NCBI RefSeq assembly: GCF_024298825.1
Contig: NZ_CP101153.1
Span: 4,092,001-4,156,000 of the forward strand
Direction: 5' to 3'
DNA: 64,000 nt
Source of the DNA: Haloglomus salinum
GTDB lineage: Archaea; Halobacteriota; Halobacteria; Halobacteriales; Haloarculaceae
Shown here: in pieces, positions 42,336 to 51,423 of the stretch
Layout: every line of letters starts with the position of its first letter
Numbering within the stretch: the first letter of the stretch is position 1
Translations under genes and position numbers: made by a program
The notes under the pieces: generated by a model
Database searches by the model: none
What the model was told of the DNA's origin: nothing
The model's input: the letters and a program-made list of their open reading frames with translations, nothing else

Positions 42336-43217
42336 TTACTCGTCGAACATCTCAGCACCACGGCCGACTCGCGTCTGGTAGGCGCGGGCTTCGGTGCCGC
42401 GGTCGTCGAACGCGTCGAGCATCGCGTTGGCGATGTCGCGGCGGTCGCCCGCGTCGCAGGCGGCGATGACGGTCGGACCGGCACCGGAGATGGTGACCCC
42501 GCAGGCGCCGGCGGCCATCGCGGCGGTGCAGACCTCGTTGTAGCCGTCGATGAGTTCCGCGCGAGCCGGCGTGACGACCGAGTCGCTCATCCCACGGCCG
42601 ACGAGTTTCGGGTCGTCGCGTGCCATCCCGGCGGTGAGGGTGGCGGCGTTCGCGACCGTCTCGACCAGCTGGTCGACGGTCGCCGTCTCCGGAACGACCC
42701 GGCGGGCGTCGCGTGTGGAGACGACGATCTCGGGGAGGACCGCGACGAGCGGGATGTCGGCGTCGATACCGGTGACGCCGTCCTCGCGGGCGATGGTGAA
42801 GCCGCCGATGATGGAGGGCGCAACGTTGTCGGCGTGGGCAGTGCCTGAGACGACCGCCTCGCCCTCCGCGGCGATGGGGACCAGTTCCTCGCGGGTGAGG
42901 CCGCGGTCGTACAGTTCGTTGAGCGCGACGGCCGCGGCCGCAGCGCTCGCCGCGGAGGAGCCCAGCCCCGACGCCGGGCGGACGCCCTTGTCGATCTGGA
43001 TGTGCGCGGGGGCATCGAGCGCCTCCGCGACGGCCCCGACGGTGTTCTTCTCCGGGTCTTCGGGGATGTACTGCGAGCCGACGCCGGACACGTCGATGGT
43101 GGTCCGGTCGGCCCGCTCCACGCGGATGACGTCTGCCGGGCGCTCGAGGGCGACCCCGAACACGTCGAACCCGCTCCCGAGGTTCGCACTCGTGGCCGGC
43201 GCCCGGACGGTCAGCAT
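42336..43217 (-). CDS. thrB: Homoserine kinase
   Basis: The 293-residue GHMP kinase phosphorylates homoserine for threonine synthesis. The ATP loop Gly-Leu-Gly-Ser-Ser-Ala-Ala-Ser is at residues 84-91, and Pro-Ala-Thr-Ser-Ala-Asn-Leu-Gly-Ser-Gly-Phe-Asp is at the start. The C-terminal Gly-Ala-Gly-Pro-Thr-Val closes the active site. ATG 43217 was chosen; the frame upstream is non-coding. It is divergent from the pilin-like block. Confidence 0.93.
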   Translation of the reverse strand: MLTVRAPATSANLGSGFDVFGVALERPADVIRVERADRTTIDVSGVGSQYIPEDPEKNTVGAVAEALDAPAHIQIDKGVRPASGLGSSAASAAAAAVALNELYDRGLTREELVPIAAEGEAVVSGTAHADNVAPSIIGGFTIAREDGVTGIDADIPLVAVLPEIVVSTRDARRVVPETATVDQLVETVANAATLTAGMARDDPKLVGRGMSDSVVTPARAELIDGYNEVCTAAMAAGACGVTISGAGPTVIAACDAGDRRDIANAMLDAFDDRGTEARAYQTRVGRGAEMFDE

Positions 43218-43332
43218 GAGGCCGGATTGTCGGTAGCGTCGCAAAAACTTGGCGACATGTCGGGTGCCTGCTGGCGTTCGGTCGCACGACCCCCGAACCG
43301 TTCGCTGGAGTCTCCGGGAGCGCCGGCGAAGG

Positions 43333-43340
43333 TTCAAGTA
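43333..43340 (+). promoter_or_regulatory. TATA-like box of the pilin-like gene block
   Basis: TTCAAGTA centred 26 bases before the ATG at 43363. It would drive all four overlapping genes to 48218, since no other promoter is seen between them. Confidence 0.45.
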
Positions 43341-43362
43341 CCGGAACGGGACCAGCACCCCC

Positions 43363-43833
43363 ATGCTCGGAACCCCTGCCGATTCGTGGTACGTATGGCT
43401 CGGTCTCGCGACCGTGAGCGTGGCAGTCCTCGGAACGGCGACGGGACTCCCTACGGCAGCCCCGCCCGACCCCACGCCCGTCGCCCGGACGGTCGACGCG
43501 GTGGCATCGAGCCCGCGGCCGGCGACCGCCGAACACCCGCTCGAAGCGACCGCCGTGCGGGTCGACCCGGACGGCATCTCGCTCCGGACGGACGGTGGGT
43601 CGGCCCGTGAGTCGCTGGCCTACGGTCCGGTGACGCCGGTCCCGCCGGACGCGTCGCCCTTGCGTGCCATCCTGACCGGCGACCGACCGGGTCGGGTTCT
43701 CGGCTCGCCGACGGCACTCGCGGGGCGTGCTGCCGCCGCCCGACGAACCGACCCGGACTGGCGACCAGCACCCGACAAGCTACTCGTCCGACGTGTCATC
43801 TGGAGGGGGGTCGATGTCACGCTCGTCGGCTGA
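43363..43833 (+). CDS. DUF7283-like membrane-anchored protein, pilin-like block
   Basis: The 156-residue protein has one N-terminal membrane span (about residues 9-30, Tyr-Val-Trp-Leu-Gly-Leu-Ala-Thr) and an external part rich in Arg, Ala and Pro. It ends in an Arg-rich core (Leu-Leu-Val-Arg-Arg-Val-Ile-Trp-Arg). It is the first of four tightly packed genes. The family assignment is by position and overall similarity to haloarchaeal DUF7283. It overlaps the next gene by 20 bases. Confidence 0.6.
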   Translation: MLGTPADSWYVWLGLATVSVAVLGTATGLPTAAPPDPTPVARTVDAVASSPRPATAEHPLEATAVRVDPDGISLRTDGGSARESLAYGPVTPVPPDASPLRAILTGDRPGRVLGSPTALAGRAAAARRTDPDWRPAPDKLLVRRVIWRGVDVTLVG

Positions 43834-44242
43834 ATGCAGTGGTCCGTACGGCTGGGCACCCGTCAGCCGCGGGCAGGTGGAACCGCTCGCGGCCCTGGCG
43901 GCCGTCTTCGCGGTGACGGCCGCGCTCGGTCTCTACACGGGGGCACTCCAGGCCGCGATTCCAGAACCGACCGGTGCCGACCTCGCGCCGACCGCGCTCG
44001 ATGCGGTCGCCGAGGCGGTGAGCGACCGGACCGGCGTCGTCGACCCGACGCGCCTGTCCGCCGCGCCGGGCGCCGGACCCGAGGGACGCCGACTGAACGC
44101 GACGCTCACCGCCGCCGACCGGCGGTGGTGCGCCGGTCCGCCGATACCAGCCGCTGCATCCGACCGGGCTGCTCGTCGCATCGCCGTCGACACCGCCGTG
44201 AGCCGGACTACCGTGGGCCGACTCCGGGTGGTCGTCTGGTGA
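43814..44242 (+). CDS. DUF7285-like pilin-type protein
   Basis: The 142-residue protein has a hydrophobic span preceded by Ser-Arg-Gly-Gln-Val-Glu-Pro-Leu-Ala-Ala-Leu, which resembles the class III signal of archaeal pilins (cleavage before Gln, Glu at position +3, then a hydrophobic helix). The external part is small and carries Asn-Ala-Thr and several Arg residues. This suggests a pseudopilin processed by the prepilin peptidase. It starts at ATG 43814 inside the preceding gene and shares a GTGA with the following one. Confidence 0.6.
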   Translation: MSRSSAECSGPYGWAPVSRGQVEPLAALAAVFAVTAALGLYTGALQAAIPEPTGADLAPTALDAVAEAVSDRTGVVDPTRLSAAPGAGPEGRRLNATLTAADRRWCAGPPIPAAASDRAARRIAVDTAVSRTTVGRLRVVVW

Positions 44243-45138
44243 TCCGTAGCGCCCGCGCCGGGACCGACCGTGCCATCAGCACCGTCGTCGACGTGAGCCT
44301 CTGTCTGCTGCTGGTGTCGGCGGCCATCGGGACGCTCGTCCTACCGCAAGCGGTTCCGGGTACACCCCACGACGGCCCCGACCCGTCGGCCACCGTCGAG
44401 GCGCTCGCGACGGGGACCGTCTCGGTTGCCTACGAGCTCGAGACCGGCCATCTGGAAGCCCCCGTCGACCACGCGAGCGGGGCCGGCGAGGCGGAGCGGG
44501 TCGCTCACGGGAGCTACGCGGAGTTGCTCGCCGAGGCGGCGGTCGAGAACGCGACCCTCCACGGGCGCGCACTCTCCGGCGCCAGTGACGGGTTCGAGCG
44601 ACGGGTCGCCACCGCCATCCGGAACGCGACCCGCGCGACCGGCGGTCGAACACGCGTCACCGCGACCTGGGCCCCCTACCCGGGAGCGCCGACACGAGGT
44701 GTCGCGAGCGCGGGCCCCCGGCCGCCACCGGAGGCGAGCGTGGCAGCCGCGACACTCACCGTTCCGAGCCGGTTCCGGGCCACGCGCGAGCGTGCCCGCC
44801 GGCTGGCACGACGCGACGGCTACCCCGGCGTCGCCCGGGCGCTCGCGCGAGCCACGATCGCCGGCTGGTTCCCGCCACAGGACGCCCGGCTCGCGCTCCG
44901 GGGTGACCACCCCGTCGACGCGCTGCTGACGCGCCGCTACCGGCGGACAGCCACAGGACTCGGGACCAGCGTGGCCGACCCCGTCCGGGCGGTCGAGCCA
45001 CGGCGGGCGAACGCACGGCTCACGACCGCGCTCGCCCGACGGTACGAGACGGACCTGCGGAAGCGGTTCGACTCCCCCGCCGCGGCCGCCCGCGCGGTCC
45101 GTATCGGCGAGGTCCGGGTGGTGGTCGCCACGTGGTGA
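44239..45138 (+). CDS. DUF7284-like pilin-type protein
   Basis: The 299-residue product begins Ile-Arg-Ser-Ala-Arg-Ala-Gly-Thr-Asp-Arg-Ala-Ile-Ser-Thr-Val-Val-Asp-Val-Ser-Leu. The Arg-Ala-Ile-Ser start followed by a hydrophobic span recalls archaeal pilin N-termini. The rest is Arg- and Ala-rich and far less acidic than local cytoplasmic proteins, with Asn-Ala-Thr sites for glycosylation. GTG 44239 overlaps the previous stop codon (GTGA). The family assignment is by order and likeness, not by search. Confidence 0.6.
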   Translation: MIRSARAGTDRAISTVVDVSLCLLLVSAAIGTLVLPQAVPGTPHDGPDPSATVEALATGTVSVAYELETGHLEAPVDHASGAGEAERVAHGSYAELLAEAAVENATLHGRALSGASDGFERRVATAIRNATRATGGRTRVTATWAPYPGAPTRGVASAGPRPPPEASVAAATLTVPSRFRATRERARRLARRDGYPGVARALARATIAGWFPPQDARLALRGDHPVDALLTRRYRRTATGLGTSVADPVRAVEPRRANARLTTALARRYETDLRKRFDSPAAAARAVRIGEVRVVVATW

Positions 45139-48100
45139 CCACCCTGGGGACCGACGACCGTGCCCGGGTTCCGTTCGCCCTCGTCGGCGTCGTCCTGCTC
45201 GTGACGAGTACCGCGTTCCACGCCTCCCTGGGGGCAGCTCCGGCGGTTCGGGAACCAGCGACGGAGGCCGCACTGGAGCGGGCCGGCGCGGCTACCGTAC
45301 CAGCGCTCCGTGTCGCCGTCCGGCGGGCCGCCCGCGCGACCGCGGCGGACCCGGTTCTGACGACGGCGAACACCACGGCCGGGCGAGCGCTGAACGACTC
45401 GCATGCCTTCCGAGACGCCCTCCGGCTCCGGATATATCTGTCAGCCGCCAGGAGGCTCGACACCGTTCATATCCGGGAGGCGTCCGTCCGTGCCAGCACC
45501 ACGCTACCGGCGGTCGAGGACGACGGAACGAGTGCCCTTCGCCGGGCCATCGAGCGGGTCGAACTCCGCCGAGCCGGGGCGAACGGGACCCGGCTCCGTG
45601 TCCGGGTGCAGAACGTGCAGCTCCGCGCGACCCGCGACGGCCAGGTAGTTGCCCGCGAGTCGCTCACACCGAACGTGACCGTCTCGACCCCGGTCCTCGC
45701 CGTCCATGACCGCACGACGCGGTACCAGCGCCGCCTGGACGCCCGAACGCTGTCCCCCGAGAGTGCCGGGGCACGTCTCACCTTCGGGACCTATCTCACT
45801 GCGTATGGCCGCGGCACGGCGCAGTGGGCCGGCGCCCCGATCAGCAACGTGCTCGCCAACAGGCATCTCGCCCTCGCCACCGACGCCGCGGTGTACGACG
45901 CGCAGGCCCGGGCGTTCGGCGCGAGGGACCCGGCGTGGAAAGAGGCGTTCGCCACGACCGCCGCACGGACGCTCGGCAAGGACGCCGTCGCCTTCGGCTT
46001 CGGGCAGGTCAAGCAGAATCGCTCCCGCGGCACCGCCCGCGCGATGGACATGCTACGGACGTTCCTGGTGAGGCAGAGTCGGAAGGGAAGTCGGAGCGCG
46101 GGGCCGTTCGAGGACGAACCCGTCACCGTCGATGTCGGCGAGAGTGCCGACGGTGCGCTGGCCGCGATGCTTCGGCGACCGACCAGCGGAACGCGAAACC
46201 TCACCGACGTACTCCGGGCGTCCTACACGGTTCGGGCCCGGCTCACGACGACGACCCGGCGGGTCGGCACGAGCCAGTCCGGACGGCGCCGACCCGTATC
46301 CCCCGGCGACTGGCGCCTCGTCGACCGCGACCGACAGGTAGACAGACGGAGCCGTGGGGGGACCGACAACGAGCGTGCCGAACTTCAGGCCCCCCCGGAA
46401 CCATGGCACCGCCTGTCCACGGCCCACCGTCACGTCGTCGTTCGGGAGACGGTCGCCCGTCACTGGCGCGACGGGAACCGCACGGTGACGACCAGCCGTG
46501 ACACTACGACCAGATACGCGGTGGCCGTCGCGGTGCTGGGTCAGCATCCCCCGTCGAGCAGTTCGATTCCCCGGCGCCCGGTGCGTCCGGTCCACGAACG
46601 CGGTGGCGCCCTCGGCGGTCCGAACCTCGCGGGCGTCGCGGAACAGGCCACCGCCAAACTGGTGGCGGCCCGTGGTGGCTACGACCGGCTCGCGGCGCGA
46701 GCCACGGCTGATGCGGTGAATACGACCACAGTGCGGGTGGTGGGGCGGCGGCCGCCCGGGCTGGAGCGATGGGTAGTGCGCGACCTCACAGCCCTCAACC
46801 GACGTGTTCGAAACGTCTCCGTCCGGACCTCGCGCCGTGACCTGGGAACGCTCGCGGCGAGCCCCGCAGCCGACCTCGCGGCCACGCTGCGACAGCGGCG
46901 GCGGTCGTTGCTCGACCCCCCACGGGCCTACCACGGTGTATCCGAGCGGGCTCGCGTCGCCGTCCGGGCGGCCTACCTCGACCGCGTCATCGAACGGCTC
47001 GAGGACCAGGCCGACCGCCGGAAGCGTGCCCGGCGGCAACTGAACGACTCGCTCGTCTCCCGGGGGCTCCCCTCGCTGGCACGTATCGAGCGCCAGCGAG
47101 CGGTCGCCGCGAACGCGACGGCAGACGGGAAGCGGCCGTCATCCGCCGTGGCTTCGTCCCGGTTCGTCCCGGACGTGACGCCGAATCGGCTCACGCTCAC
47201 GGCGGTTTCACGGTCGGCAGTCGGTCTTCGGGGTGGCGGGACGGTCCGACCACTCGCTGCCCGGAATCTGAACGTGTTCACGCTGCCGTACGTCGACATC
47301 GCGTCGTTCGTCCGGAGTGGGGGGCGAGAGACGGTGTCGCTTCGAACGGCCGCACGGACCCTGCAGGCCGCGACGGCAGTGAACGGTACGCATCCGGCGA
47401 ACGGAACGACATCAGTGAATGCGTCGCTCCCGGCCGCACGCGACCACCTTCGGGGTGCCGTACGCGACGCGAACGAGGCGCTCGGCGACCGGGCCAGGGC
47501 GCTCCTTCGTCGGGAGGGGGTAGAGGGAGCCACGCGACGGCAGGCCGTGGTCACGTCCGCGCTCGCCCGGTGGGACACGCCGGCAGCCCGTGCGCTAGCG
47601 CTGGTGAACGGGTCGGCAGCGAGCGCCATCGCGGAGACGGCGGTCGACCGGGACCCGACGCTCGGCCGCACGAGTGCCGGCCGGCTCGGCCTCCTGCTCC
47701 GGGACGAACTCCGGCGGGCCAGCGAGGGGGCGGCAGGCCGTGTTCCCCGACGGCCGACCGAGCGGACGGGTCGTCTCGCACGCGACCTGGTCGACGTGGC
47801 GGCCACCGAGGCCGTGAAGACGACCGCCGAGCGCGGTGCGACGGTCGCCCGGGAGCGGCTCTACGAGGGCCCAGCGCGGACGGTGCCTGCCGGGCTCCCG
47901 GTCCTGCCGCCGGTGCAGCCGTGGTACGCGACGGCCAACATCTGGTACGTCCGCGTACGCGGTGTCCATCCGTCGCTGGTGGTCAGAGCGCGCGGCCGAG
48001 GTCGACCGGGGCCACCGCTGGCGTACGAGCGCGACGGCCGGCCGGTCCGGCTCGATGTGGACGACGACGGAACGAGCGAGCGGCTCGGCCGAGCGGCCCG

Positions 48101-48218
48101 TGTGTCGTTCGACATCGAGACGACGGTGCTCGTCGTGGTTCCGCCGGGCGGCCGCGGCGTCGGCGACACGAACGGGAAGGCCGACGAACGGACCGGCTGG
48201 CCGACCCCTCGCCCGTGA
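45135..48218 (+). CDS. DUF7286-like giant pilin-associated protein
   Basis: A 1027-residue protein with one N-terminal membrane span (about residues 12-30, Pro-Phe-Ala-Leu-Val-Gly-Val-Val-Leu-Leu-Val) preceded by Asp-Asp-Arg-Ala-Arg-Val, again pilin-like. At least fifteen Asn-x-Ser/Thr sites are spread along the chain, and the protein is strongly Arg-rich with few Asp and Glu. It is probably external and glycosylated. GTG 45135 overlaps the previous stop (GTGA); GTG 45132 is equally in frame. Near the C-terminus, an Asp-Val-Asp-Asp-Asp-Gly-Thr loop may bind calcium. Function is unknown. Confidence 0.65.
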   Translation: MTTLGTDDRARVPFALVGVVLLVTSTAFHASLGAAPAVREPATEAALERAGAATVPALRVAVRRAARATAADPVLTTANTTAGRALNDSHAFRDALRLRIYLSAARRLDTVHIREASVRASTTLPAVEDDGTSALRRAIERVELRRAGANGTRLRVRVQNVQLRATRDGQVVARESLTPNVTVSTPVLAVHDRTTRYQRRLDARTLSPESAGARLTFGTYLTAYGRGTAQWAGAPISNVLANRHLALATDAAVYDAQARAFGARDPAWKEAFATTAARTLGKDAVAFGFGQVKQNRSRGTARAMDMLRTFLVRQSRKGSRSAGPFEDEPVTVDVGESADGALAAMLRRPTSGTRNLTDVLRASYTVRARLTTTTRRVGTSQSGRRRPVSPGDWRLVDRDRQVDRRSRGGTDNERAELQAPPEPWHRLSTAHRHVVVRETVARHWRDGNRTVTTSRDTTTRYAVAVAVLGQHPPSSSSIPRRPVRPVHERGGALGGPNLAGVAEQATAKLVAARGGYDRLAARATADAVNTTTVRVVGRRPPGLERWVVRDLTALNRRVRNVSVRTSRRDLGTLAASPAADLAATLRQRRRSLLDPPRAYHGVSERARVAVRAAYLDRVIERLEDQADRRKRARRQLNDSLVSRGLPSLARIERQRAVAANATADGKRPSSAVASSRFVPDVTPNRLTLTAVSRSAVGLRGGGTVRPLAARNLNVFTLPYVDIASFVRSGGRETVSLRTAARTLQAATAVNGTHPANGTTSVNASLPAARDHLRGAVRDANEALGDRARALLRREGVEGATRRQAVVTSALARWDTPAARALALVNGSAASAIAETAVDRDPTLGRTSAGRLGLLLRDELRRASEGAAGRVPRRPTERTGRLARDLVDVAATEAVKTTAERGATVARERLYEGPARTVPAGLPVLPPVQPWYATANIWYVRVRGVHPSLVVRARGRGRPGPPLAYERDGRPVRLDVDDDGTSERLGRAARVSFDIETTVLVVVPPGGRGVGDTNGKADERTGWPTPRP

Positions 48219-48293
48219 GTGCTCGAGCGGCGGGTGGCGCGCCCGTCCGGGACGTGACGTGACTCGTGACCCGGCGACCCGTGACCCAGCGAC

Positions 48294-48299
48294 CTTATA
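48294..48299 (+). promoter_or_regulatory. TATA-like box for the DUF5791 gene
   Basis: CTTATA centred 25-26 bases before the GTG at 48322, supporting a leaderless GTG start. Confidence 0.5.
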
Positions 48300-48321
48300 C
48301 GTTCACCGCGTACGCCCTCCC

Positions 48322-48747
48322 GTGTTCCACGACGTTGTGCCGAACCCCGGCGAACTGGGGCCAGACGAACTGTACGAACGGTACGTGGCCGAACTGGTGG
48401 CGGTCATCGAGGGCCACGGGGTCGAGACGGTGGCCGCCCGAAGCGGCGTCGGCACGGCGACCCTGCGCGCGCTGCGCGATGGAGAGTCCCCCGAACTCGA
48501 CCACGAAGACGCCGTGGCGATACTCGCAGTGGACGCCGACATCGACCCGGACACGGCCGTCCAGCTCGACCGCGACGCCCTGTTGATGGGGATGACCAAC
48601 GCCGTCCTCGACGTGGAGGCACTCGCCGCGGAGACCGACGGGGCCCTAGAGGGGCGCGAAATCCAGTCGAAGGTCGAGGGGCGCTTCCCGATGACGCTCC
48701 GGGAGTTCGCGCTGCTCCACGCAACCATCCAGGCGCGGGGCCCCTGA
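48322..48747 (+). CDS. DUF5791-family haloarchaeal protein
   Basis: The 141-residue acidic protein begins Phe-His-Asp-Val-Val-Pro-Asn-Pro-Gly-Glu-Leu-Gly-Pro, as in the haloarchaeal family DUF5791. The middle contains an HTH-like stretch (Thr-Val-Ala-Ala-Arg-Ser-Gly-Val-Gly-Thr-Ala-Thr-Leu-Arg-Ala-Leu) that could bind DNA. The function is unknown. GTG 48322 is preferred from the TATA spacing. The next gene starts two bases after its stop. Confidence 0.75.
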   Translation: MFHDVVPNPGELGPDELYERYVAELVAVIEGHGVETVAARSGVGTATLRALRDGESPELDHEDAVAILAVDADIDPDTAVQLDRDALLMGMTNAVLDVEALAAETDGALEGREIQSKVEGRFPMTLREFALLHATIQARGP

Positions 48748-48748
48748 C

Positions 48749-49627
48749 GTGCGCGTCTGCATCCTCGGCTGTGGCTACGTCGGGCTGGAGCTCGCCCGAC
48801 AGCTCCAGCCGGACCACGAGGTCGTCGGCGTCAGGCGGTCCCCGTCCGGCGTGGAGGCCGTCGAGGCGACCGGGGCGACCGCAGCCCGGGCGGACGTGAC
48901 CGACGCGGACGACCTGGCGGCCGTGCCGGACGCCGACGCACTCGTCTTCGCCGCCAGCTCGGGCGGGCGCGGTGCCGCGGCCGCCCGCGAGGTCTACGTC
49001 GACGGCCTCCGGACGGCCATCGAGGCGTTCGGCACGCGTGACGGCGCGCCGGACCAGCTGGTGTACACCTCCAGCACGGGCGTCTACGGTGACCACGACG
49101 GCGGCTGGGTCGACGAGACGACACCGCTCGACCCGACGACGGAGAAGACGCGCGTGCTCGCCGAGGCCGAACGGGTCGCCCAGGAGGTCGCTGCCGACTA
49201 CGGCATCGACGGTCGGGTCGCACGGTTCGCCGGCCTCTACGGGCCGGACCGCTACCGGCTGGAGCGCTACATCGAGGGACCGGTGACGGCGGGGTATCTG
49301 AACATGCTTCACCGTGACGATGCCGCCGGCATCGTCCGGTTCATGCTGGAAGCCGTCGACGAGGACATCCTGCTCGCCGTCGACGACGAACCGGTCGACA
49401 AGCACGCGTTCGCGGACTGGCTGGCCGACGAGTGCGGTGTCGACCACCCGCCGAAGCGGAGCAAGGACGAACGGCTCGACGACTCCGGCCTCTCGGCGGC
49501 GGCACGGCGGCGCATCCTGACGAGCAAGCGCTGTTCGAACGACCGCCTCCGTGAGCTCGGCTACGAGTTCCGGTTCCCGACGTTCCGTGAGGGGTACCGG
49601 GCGGCCATCGAGGCGTATCGCGACTGA
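48749..49627 (+). CDS. NAD-dependent epimerase/dehydratase (SDR family)
   Basis: The 292-residue protein has the Rossmann loop Gly-Cys-Gly-Tyr-Val-Gly at residues 7-12 and the catalytic-type Tyr in Thr-Ser-Ser-Thr-Gly-Val-Tyr-Gly. The following Arg-Phe-Ala-Gly-Leu-Tyr-Gly is also typical of extended SDR sugar epimerases. The lysine expected at YxxxK is not obvious, so the activity is uncertain. GTG 48749 starts two bases after the DUF5791 stop, so both share a transcript. Confidence 0.8.
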   Translation: MRVCILGCGYVGLELARQLQPDHEVVGVRRSPSGVEAVEATGATAARADVTDADDLAAVPDADALVFAASSGGRGAAAAREVYVDGLRTAIEAFGTRDGAPDQLVYTSSTGVYGDHDGGWVDETTPLDPTTEKTRVLAEAERVAQEVAADYGIDGRVARFAGLYGPDRYRLERYIEGPVTAGYLNMLHRDDAAGIVRFMLEAVDEDILLAVDDEPVDKHAFADWLADECGVDHPPKRSKDERLDDSGLSAAARRRILTSKRCSNDRLRELGYEFRFPTFREGYRAAIEAYRD

Positions 49628-49695
49628 GAGCGATTCGTCGGCCTCCAGGCTTTTTCCGGGCCGTTTCCGCCGAAGTCAGGGGTGCGTTTCAGGTG

Positions 49696-49718
49696 GAGGG
49701 GAAGCTTCATTTCCCCTC
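49696..49718. terminator. Perfect 8-bp hairpin between epimerase and DHH genes
   Basis: Arms GAGGGGAA and TTCCCCTC with a seven-base loop. It lies just upstream of the DHH phosphoesterase start (49739). It could end the previous transcript, whose T-rich region is near 49650-49656, or sit in the leader of the next gene. Confidence 0.4.
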
Positions 49719-49738
49719 GACGACAAGCCGCACGGGAG

Positions 49739-51061
49739 ATGGGTCTCGTGAGTGGGAGGACCGTACCAGCGGCTGCGGACGCAATCGGTCCACCACTCGT
49801 AGCCGAGCCCGTTCTGCTCGGTGGCGTCGCCGTGGCCGTCCTCGCAGCAGTCGGCGTCGTCCTCTTCGTGAAGGTTCGCGGGGCCCGGACGCCGGGGCGT
49901 CGGCTCCGCGCCACGCTGGCGGCCAGCGACGAGATCGCGGTGCTGACACACCCGAACCCGGACCCGGACGCCCTCGCCTGTGCGCTGGCGGTTCGGGAGC
50001 TGGCCGAGACGGTCGAGACGGAAACCACCATCTACTACCCCGGCGAGATACGCCACGAGGAGAACCTCGCACTCGTCAGCGAGCTGGGTATCCAGGCGAC
50101 CCGGCTCCGGGACGCCAGCGACCTCGCCGAGCGGGACGTGGTGCTGGTCGACCACAACCAGCCCCGCGGGTTCGCGGGCGCCGGCGGGGTCGAGGCATAC
50201 GCGGTCATCGACCACCATCCCGGCGACGGCGAGGGGGCGGCGTTCACCGACGTTCGGTCGGAGTACGGCGCCTGCGCGAGCCTGATGGCCGAGTACCTGC
50301 AGAGACTGGGCTGGCGGACCACCGACGACGGCGCGGACGAATCGCGGCCGTCGATGCCGGAATCGCTGGCGACGGCACTGGTGTACGGTATCCGAACCGA
50401 CACAGCTGGCTTCACACGCGGCTGTACGGCGGCGGAATTCGACGCGGCAGCGTACTGTTCCTCGCGCGCCGACCCCGACACAATCGAGCGCGTGTCGAAC
50501 CCACCGATGCCACCGGAGACGATGGACGTGCGGGCCCGGGCCGTGCTGGACCGCGTCCAGCGGGGGGCGTTCGTCTGTACCCACGCTGGGGAGGTCCCGA
50601 GCCCGGACGCGGTGACCCAGGCCGCCGACGACCTGCTCCGGATGAAGGAGGTCCGGGCGGTTGTCGTCGGCGGAACGTGTGACGGGACGCTCCATCTCTC
50701 CGGCCGCGCCATCGAGGGGAGCGTCGATATCGGCGAGACGCTCTCGACGGCCATCGAGGGCATCCCGATGGCGGACGCGGGCGGCCACACCCGGATGGGT
50801 GGTGGACAGCTCTCCGTCGACCACATGGCCGGGCTCGGCCCCGGCGACGGCGTGAGCATCGAGCGGTTCTTCGAGAGCATCTTCGCCGTCATGGCGAGTC
50901 AGGACCCCGAGGGCGCCCCCGACGAGATGGCCGAGCCGGTCGACCCGGGGACGGTCGGGGCGAGCGATGTGGATGCCAGGGAAGCGCTGGCGGCCGTCGA
51001 CAGCGACGACGAGGGGGATGCCGGAGGGCCCGTCGACAGGCCCGAAGCCAGCGGCGGCTGA
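49739..51061 (+). CDS. Membrane-anchored DHH-family phosphoesterase
   Basis: The 440-residue protein has one N-terminal membrane span (about 22-42) and then a DHH domain with His-Pro-Asn-Pro-Asp-Pro-Asp-Ala and the Asp-His-His motif (Val-Ile-Asp-His-His-Pro-Gly). A DHHA1-like C-terminal domain ends in Gly-Gly-His-Thr-Arg-Met-Gly-Gly-Gly. DHH/DHHA1 proteins cleave c-di-AMP, pAp or nanoRNA. A membrane form with c-di-AMP activity would counter DacZ, which is in this window, but the substrate is not proven. I chose ATG 49739; the 19 codons before it are AT-poor and basic. Confidence 0.82.
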   Translation: MGLVSGRTVPAAADAIGPPLVAEPVLLGGVAVAVLAAVGVVLFVKVRGARTPGRRLRATLAASDEIAVLTHPNPDPDALACALAVRELAETVETETTIYYPGEIRHEENLALVSELGIQATRLRDASDLAERDVVLVDHNQPRGFAGAGGVEAYAVIDHHPGDGEGAAFTDVRSEYGACASLMAEYLQRLGWRTTDDGADESRPSMPESLATALVYGIRTDTAGFTRGCTAAEFDAAAYCSSRADPDTIERVSNPPMPPETMDVRARAVLDRVQRGAFVCTHAGEVPSPDAVTQAADDLLRMKEVRAVVVGGTCDGTLHLSGRAIEGSVDIGETLSTAIEGIPMADAGGHTRMGGGQLSVDHMAGLGPGDGVSIERFFESIFAVMASQDPEGAPDEMAEPVDPGTVGASDVDAREALAAVDSDDEGDAGGPVDRPEASGG

Positions 51062-51122
51062 TTCCGGTTGGGCGCTCGACCGGACCCGGAAACGTTTAAC
51101 CGCCGCGCACGGAAGCCAGGGT

Positions 51123-51272
51123 ATGGCCCAGTTCGACAAAGCGGAGGACCGCATGCTGAAGAAGATGATCTGTATGCGCTGTAACGCCCGGAACCCGGAG
51201 CGGGCCGACAGCTGCCGGAAGTGCGGTTACAAGAACCTCCGTCCGAAGGCGACCGAGCGGCGCGCGGCCTGA
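51123..51272 (+). CDS. rpl40e: Ribosomal protein eL40
   Basis: The 49-residue protein is the archaeal large-subunit protein L40e, a zinc ribbon with Cys17-Met-Arg-Cys20 and Cys31-Arg-Lys-Cys34 and a very basic C-terminus. The short length is normal. A TTTAA box (51095-51099) lies 26 bases before ATG 51123, so the transcript is leaderless. It is preceded by a DHH gene and followed by a converging histidine kinase. Confidence 0.95.
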   Translation: MAQFDKAEDRMLKKMICMRCNARNPERADSCRKCGYKNLRPKATERRAA

Positions 51273-51423
51273 AGCCGACCGCCGCGGCCGCTCGCCAGGC
51301 GCGGACAGACGCCTGCATTTCTACATCGTCAAGGGAACAGTAGAATAATCTACACGATTCCTGATCGGACTGTACTGTTACCGCACAATAGCAGAGGTTC
51401 GAGATGTGTCCGACACCCCCAGG

